Source: an uncultured Armatimonadota bacterium
Lineage (GTDB): Bacteria > Armatimonadota > Armatimonadia > Armatimonadales > Armatimonadaceae
Direction of reading: 5' to 3'
NCBI GenBank assembly: GCA_903881535.1
Contig: CAIRTT010000653.1
Span: 1 to 9,275 of the forward strand
DNA length: 9,275 nt
Shown: positions 7,392-9,275 of the stretch, one piece after another
Layout of the letters: every line of letters begins with the position of its first letter
Position numbering within the stretch: position 1 is the stretch's first letter
Position numbers and translations under genes: made by a program
Notes under the pieces: generated by a model
Database searches by the model: none
The model's input: the letters and a program-made list of their open reading frames with translations, nothing else
Told to the model about the DNA's origin: nothing

Positions 7392-8443
7392 AGAAGTTAC
7401 TTGTTACGGGATCATCCGGGCTGATTGGCAGTGAAGTCTGTGTACATTTTGCGGGACTTGGCTGGGAAATTCACGGAGCAGATAACAACGGTCGTGCTGT
7501 CTTCTTTGGTCCAAATGGTGATACCCGCTGGAATCAAAGCCGGCTACAGGAACAGCTTCCAAGCTTTGTCCATCATGAGGTGGATATTCGTGACCGGAAT
7601 GGGGTTCTGGGCTTGCTTGAAACCGTCCGCCCGGATGCCATTGTTCACACAGCTGCACAGCCAAGCCATGACCTTGCGGCCAAAATGCCCTTTGCTGATT
7701 TCGATACCAACGCCGTTGGTACGATGAACATGCTTGAGGCGACGCGGCAATTTGCGGCGGAGAGCCCATTTGTGCACATGTCAACGAACAAGGTCTATGG
7801 CGATACTCCAAACTACCTTCCGCTGAAGGAACTGGACACTCGGTGGGAATACGCTGACGATGCTGACTTTGACGGTATTCGCGAGTCGCTTTCGATCGAT
7901 CAGTGCAAACACTCGCTGTTTGGTGCAAGCAAAGTTGCAGCGGACATCATGGTGCAAGAATATGGTCGTTATTTCAGCATGCCAACTTGCTGTCTGCGTG
8001 GCGGATGTCTGACTGGGCCAAACCACTCTGGTGTTGAGCTGCATGGCTTTTTGTCCTATCTCGTCAAGTGCAACCTCGAGGAGCGAAACTACAACGTCTT
8101 CGGCTACCTCGGTAAGCAGGTACGTGACAATATCCATTCCCTCGATGTCGCACACTTTATTGATGCCTTTATTGCCGCTCCGCGTGTTGGCGAGGTTTAT
8201 AACTTGGGCGGTGGGCGTAGCAACAGCTGTTCCATTTTGGAAGCGTTCGATCGAATCGCTGCCGTTTCCGGCAAGCCGATGCGTTATGAATATGTGGACA
8301 AAAACCGTGAAGGCGACCACATGTGTTACATCTCAGATCTGAGCAAGATCAAGGAACACTATCCAAAGTGGGACATCACGAAGTCTCTGGATGACATCTT
8401 CACGGAAATCCATGCTGCGTGGGTTACACGGACGGCAGGGTAA
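7388..8443 (+). CDS. NAD-dependent epimerase, RfbE/CDP-paratose 2-epimerase-like SDR
   Basis: This is a 351-residue extended SDR. GSSGLIG at 8-14 is the dinucleotide loop, and the acidic residue of GADNN ends strand two. STNKVYGD (132-139) and GKQVRDNIHS match the CDP-tyvelose/CDP-paratose 2-epimerase (RfbE) group rather than GalE. As in that group, an insertion of about 25 residues separates STN from the active-site helix. The helix reads LFGASKVAAD: K182 is present, but the usual catalytic Tyr is Phe (F178). My recollection is that many bacterial homologues share HSLFGASK and the following segments CLRGGCLTGPNHSG and ELHGF, so this looks like a subfamily trait rather than damage; this needs checking. 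The start ATG 7388 overlaps the GT2 stop and has GAGGA at 7374-7378. The gene ends in tandem stops TAATAA. It presumably converts a nucleotide sugar for this cluster. A 2-epimerase role on a CDP-sugar is inferred by similarity; no CDP-sugar biosynthesis genes (rfbF, rfbG, rfbH) are seen here. Confidence 0.88.
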   Translation: MKKLLVTGSSGLIGSEVCVHFAGLGWEIHGADNNGRAVFFGPNGDTRWNQSRLQEQLPSFVHHEVDIRDRNGVLGLLETVRPDAIVHTAAQPSHDLAAKMPFADFDTNAVGTMNMLEATRQFAAESPFVHMSTNKVYGDTPNYLPLKELDTRWEYADDADFDGIRESLSIDQCKHSLFGASKVAADIMVQEYGRYFSMPTCCLRGGCLTGPNHSGVELHGFLSYLVKCNLEERNYNVFGYLGKQVRDNIHSLDVAHFIDAFIAAPRVGEVYNLGGGRSNSCSILEAFDRIAAVSGKPMRYEYVDKNREGDHMCYISDLSKIKEHYPKWDITKSLDDIFTEIHAAWVTRTAG

Positions 8444-8450
8444 TAAACCG

Positions 8451-9275
8451 GTGGACTGGAAAAGCACACTCATCGTAAATGACTTCCCGCCAAGCACATT
8501 GGCGGGAGCGCCTCTTATTTTGCGTCAGTGCTTTTTGGGGATGCCCGCTGAGCATCTTCATGTCCTTTGTTGCGGGACATTTCACGACCCCGTCGATGAC
8601 ACAGTCCGGTCCACCTACCTCCCGTGTCCGCATGAAGTCGTCCCTGGAATCCGGCAGGGAGCCATTCGCCCCAGCCGCTGGGGAGTTCCGATCATCGCTA
8701 ACCTTAACGCATTACGGGTTTCTGACATTACGCGTAGGGGGGTGAAGATTTGTAAGGACCGTAATATCGAGTCAATTGTTACTGGCACGGCAAACATCGA
8801 GTTTACAATCTCTGCTTGGCGCGTGGCTGAAAAGCTCAAGTTACCACTCTACGTCTGGGAACCTGACGATTGGTTCTCGTGCAATCCATCTCCAGCTGTC
8901 AATATCTTCGGTGCAGAACGATTACTTTCTCTTCGTGGAGCTGAACATATCTGGACTGTCTCAGAACCGATGGCTCTTCGATTTCGTGACCGGTTTGGCC
9001 TAGGAAGCGAGCCCCTTCACCACGTCTTAGATATAGATCGCTGCCAGTCACTGGCAAAAACGGTTTGTCCCCCGGATGACATCATCCGCATCGTGTATAC
9101 CGGCAGCATCAACGACATGTTTCGCCAAACGCTTTTTTGGCTATCTCAAATTCTCAACAAAGGTTTGACGATCGAAGGACGGCCTGTCGAGTTAGTAATT
9201 TGGACATCACGTAAGCCAACTGAATATATTGGGCCATATGTACACTGGGGCGGCTTTGTACCCGTCGAGCAAATT
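8451..9275 (+). CDS. Glycosyltransferase (GT-B, GT4-like), 3' partial
   Basis: Reading from GTG 8451, the frame has no stop to the last base: 275 codons, with the C-terminus beyond the window. The protein begins MDWKSTLIVNDFPPSTLAGA, with the strand plus Pro/Gly loop typical of the first domain of GT-B glycosyltransferases. YVWEPDDW (134-141) follows, then TVSEPMALRFRDRFG (169-183), the common interdomain segment in which the GT is seen to pick a Ser-Glu followed by a basic helix. A second-domain strand IRIVYTGSI (212-220) starts the donor-binding part; the GT4 Glu pair (EX7E) would lie past the edge. The start is supported by AGGG at 8437-8440, 10 nt upstream. An in-frame ATG at 8412 would add 13 residues overlapping the epimerase gene but has a poorer ribosome site. 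It lies 7 nt after the previous stop, in the same series. A terminator-like hairpin sits in its early codons. The exact CAZy family is uncertain. Confidence 0.8.
   Translation, partial: MDWKSTLIVNDFPPSTLAGAPLILRQCFLGMPAEHLHVLCCGTFHDPVDDTVRSTYLPCPHEVVPGIRQGAIRPSRWGVPIIANLNALRVSDITRRGVKICKDRNIESIVTGTANIEFTISAWRVAEKLKLPLYVWEPDDWFSCNPSPAVNIFGAERLLSLRGAEHIWTVSEPMALRFRDRFGLGSEPLHHVLDIDRCQSLAKTVCPPDDIIRIVYTGSINDMFRQTLFWLSQILNKGLTIEGRPVELVIWTSRKPTEYIGPYVHWGGFVPVEQI
8485..8521 (+). promoter_or_regulatory. Terminator-like hairpin inside early codons of the last GT gene
   Basis: TCCCGCCAA (8485-8493) and TTGGCGGGA (8499-8507) pair perfectly over 9 bp around a 5-nt loop GCACA, with six or seven G-C pairs. 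A pyrimidine/T-rich stretch (CCTCTTATTTT, 8511-8521) follows after 3 nt. It begins 42 nt after the epimerase stop and falls in codons 12-19 of the GT gene (encoding FPPSTLAG). It could act as an attenuator whose effect depends on whether ribosomes are translating, but the T-run is set back and interrupted, so function is unproven. Confidence 0.4.

Noticed and set aside
8479..8745. An 88-codon + strand frame after the RfbE-like gene
   Set aside because: It lies in another frame of the right-edge glycosyltransferase, whose motifs and longer uninterrupted frame are far better supported.
1..9275. Mobile elements, CRISPR arrays, tRNA/rRNA genes or long direct repeats
   Set aside because: I read for transposase motifs, regular repeat-spacer spacing, tRNA-like cloverleaf arms and long repeats and saw none; the genes are dense and evenly composed.

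Overview
The window shows the tail of one transcription unit, a complete chromosome-structure gene (smc), and the first half or more of a surface-polysaccharide cluster. All genes that I accept lie on the + strand. The first, partial protein carries the H-X9-DG C-terminal signature of DUF1559-type prepilin-like proteins. That family is abundant in Planctomycetota, Verrucomicrobiota/Lentisphaerota and Armatimonadota. Together with a WaaE/KdtX-like family 2 glycosyltransferase, this points to a diderm bacterium of that broad group. My best guess is Armatimonadota, but this is a memory-based inference and not a demonstrated assignment. Base composition looks moderate (about half G+C by eye) and even across the window, with no sign of a recent insertion. 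I see no IS element, integrase, att site, tRNA, rRNA or CRISPR array.

Region 1 (1-774): the 3' end of an H-X9-DG prepilin-like gene, followed after 3 nt by a 78-residue single-pass membrane protein with a Gly/Pro-rich tail. A strong Rho-independent terminator (15-bp stem plus T-tract) closes the unit. Region 2 (775-4393): smc, 1195 residues, with every ATPase motif present. A promoter-like pair sits so close to the ATG that the mRNA may be nearly leaderless. Region 3 (4422-9275, continuing past the window): a tightly packed series that alternates glycosyltransferases and sugar-nucleotide short-chain dehydrogenases: GT4, GalE-like SDR, GT2, RfbE-like SDR, GT. ATGA overlaps or 1-7 nt gaps imply translational coupling and one mRNA. 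The last gene runs off the right edge and is open for 275 codons without a stop.

The region 3 enzymes probably make or modify NDP-sugars (the two SDR proteins) and transfer sugars to a lipid-linked or core glycan (the GTs), giving an O-antigen-, LPS-core- or exopolysaccharide-type product. The exact sugars cannot be read from sequence. The most notable points are a Phe in place of the catalytic Tyr in the RfbE-like epimerase, a perfect terminator-like hairpin inside the first codons of the last GT gene, the possible leaderless smc transcript, and the prepilin/small-membrane-protein pair. I do not see evidence for a wholly new biological system here.
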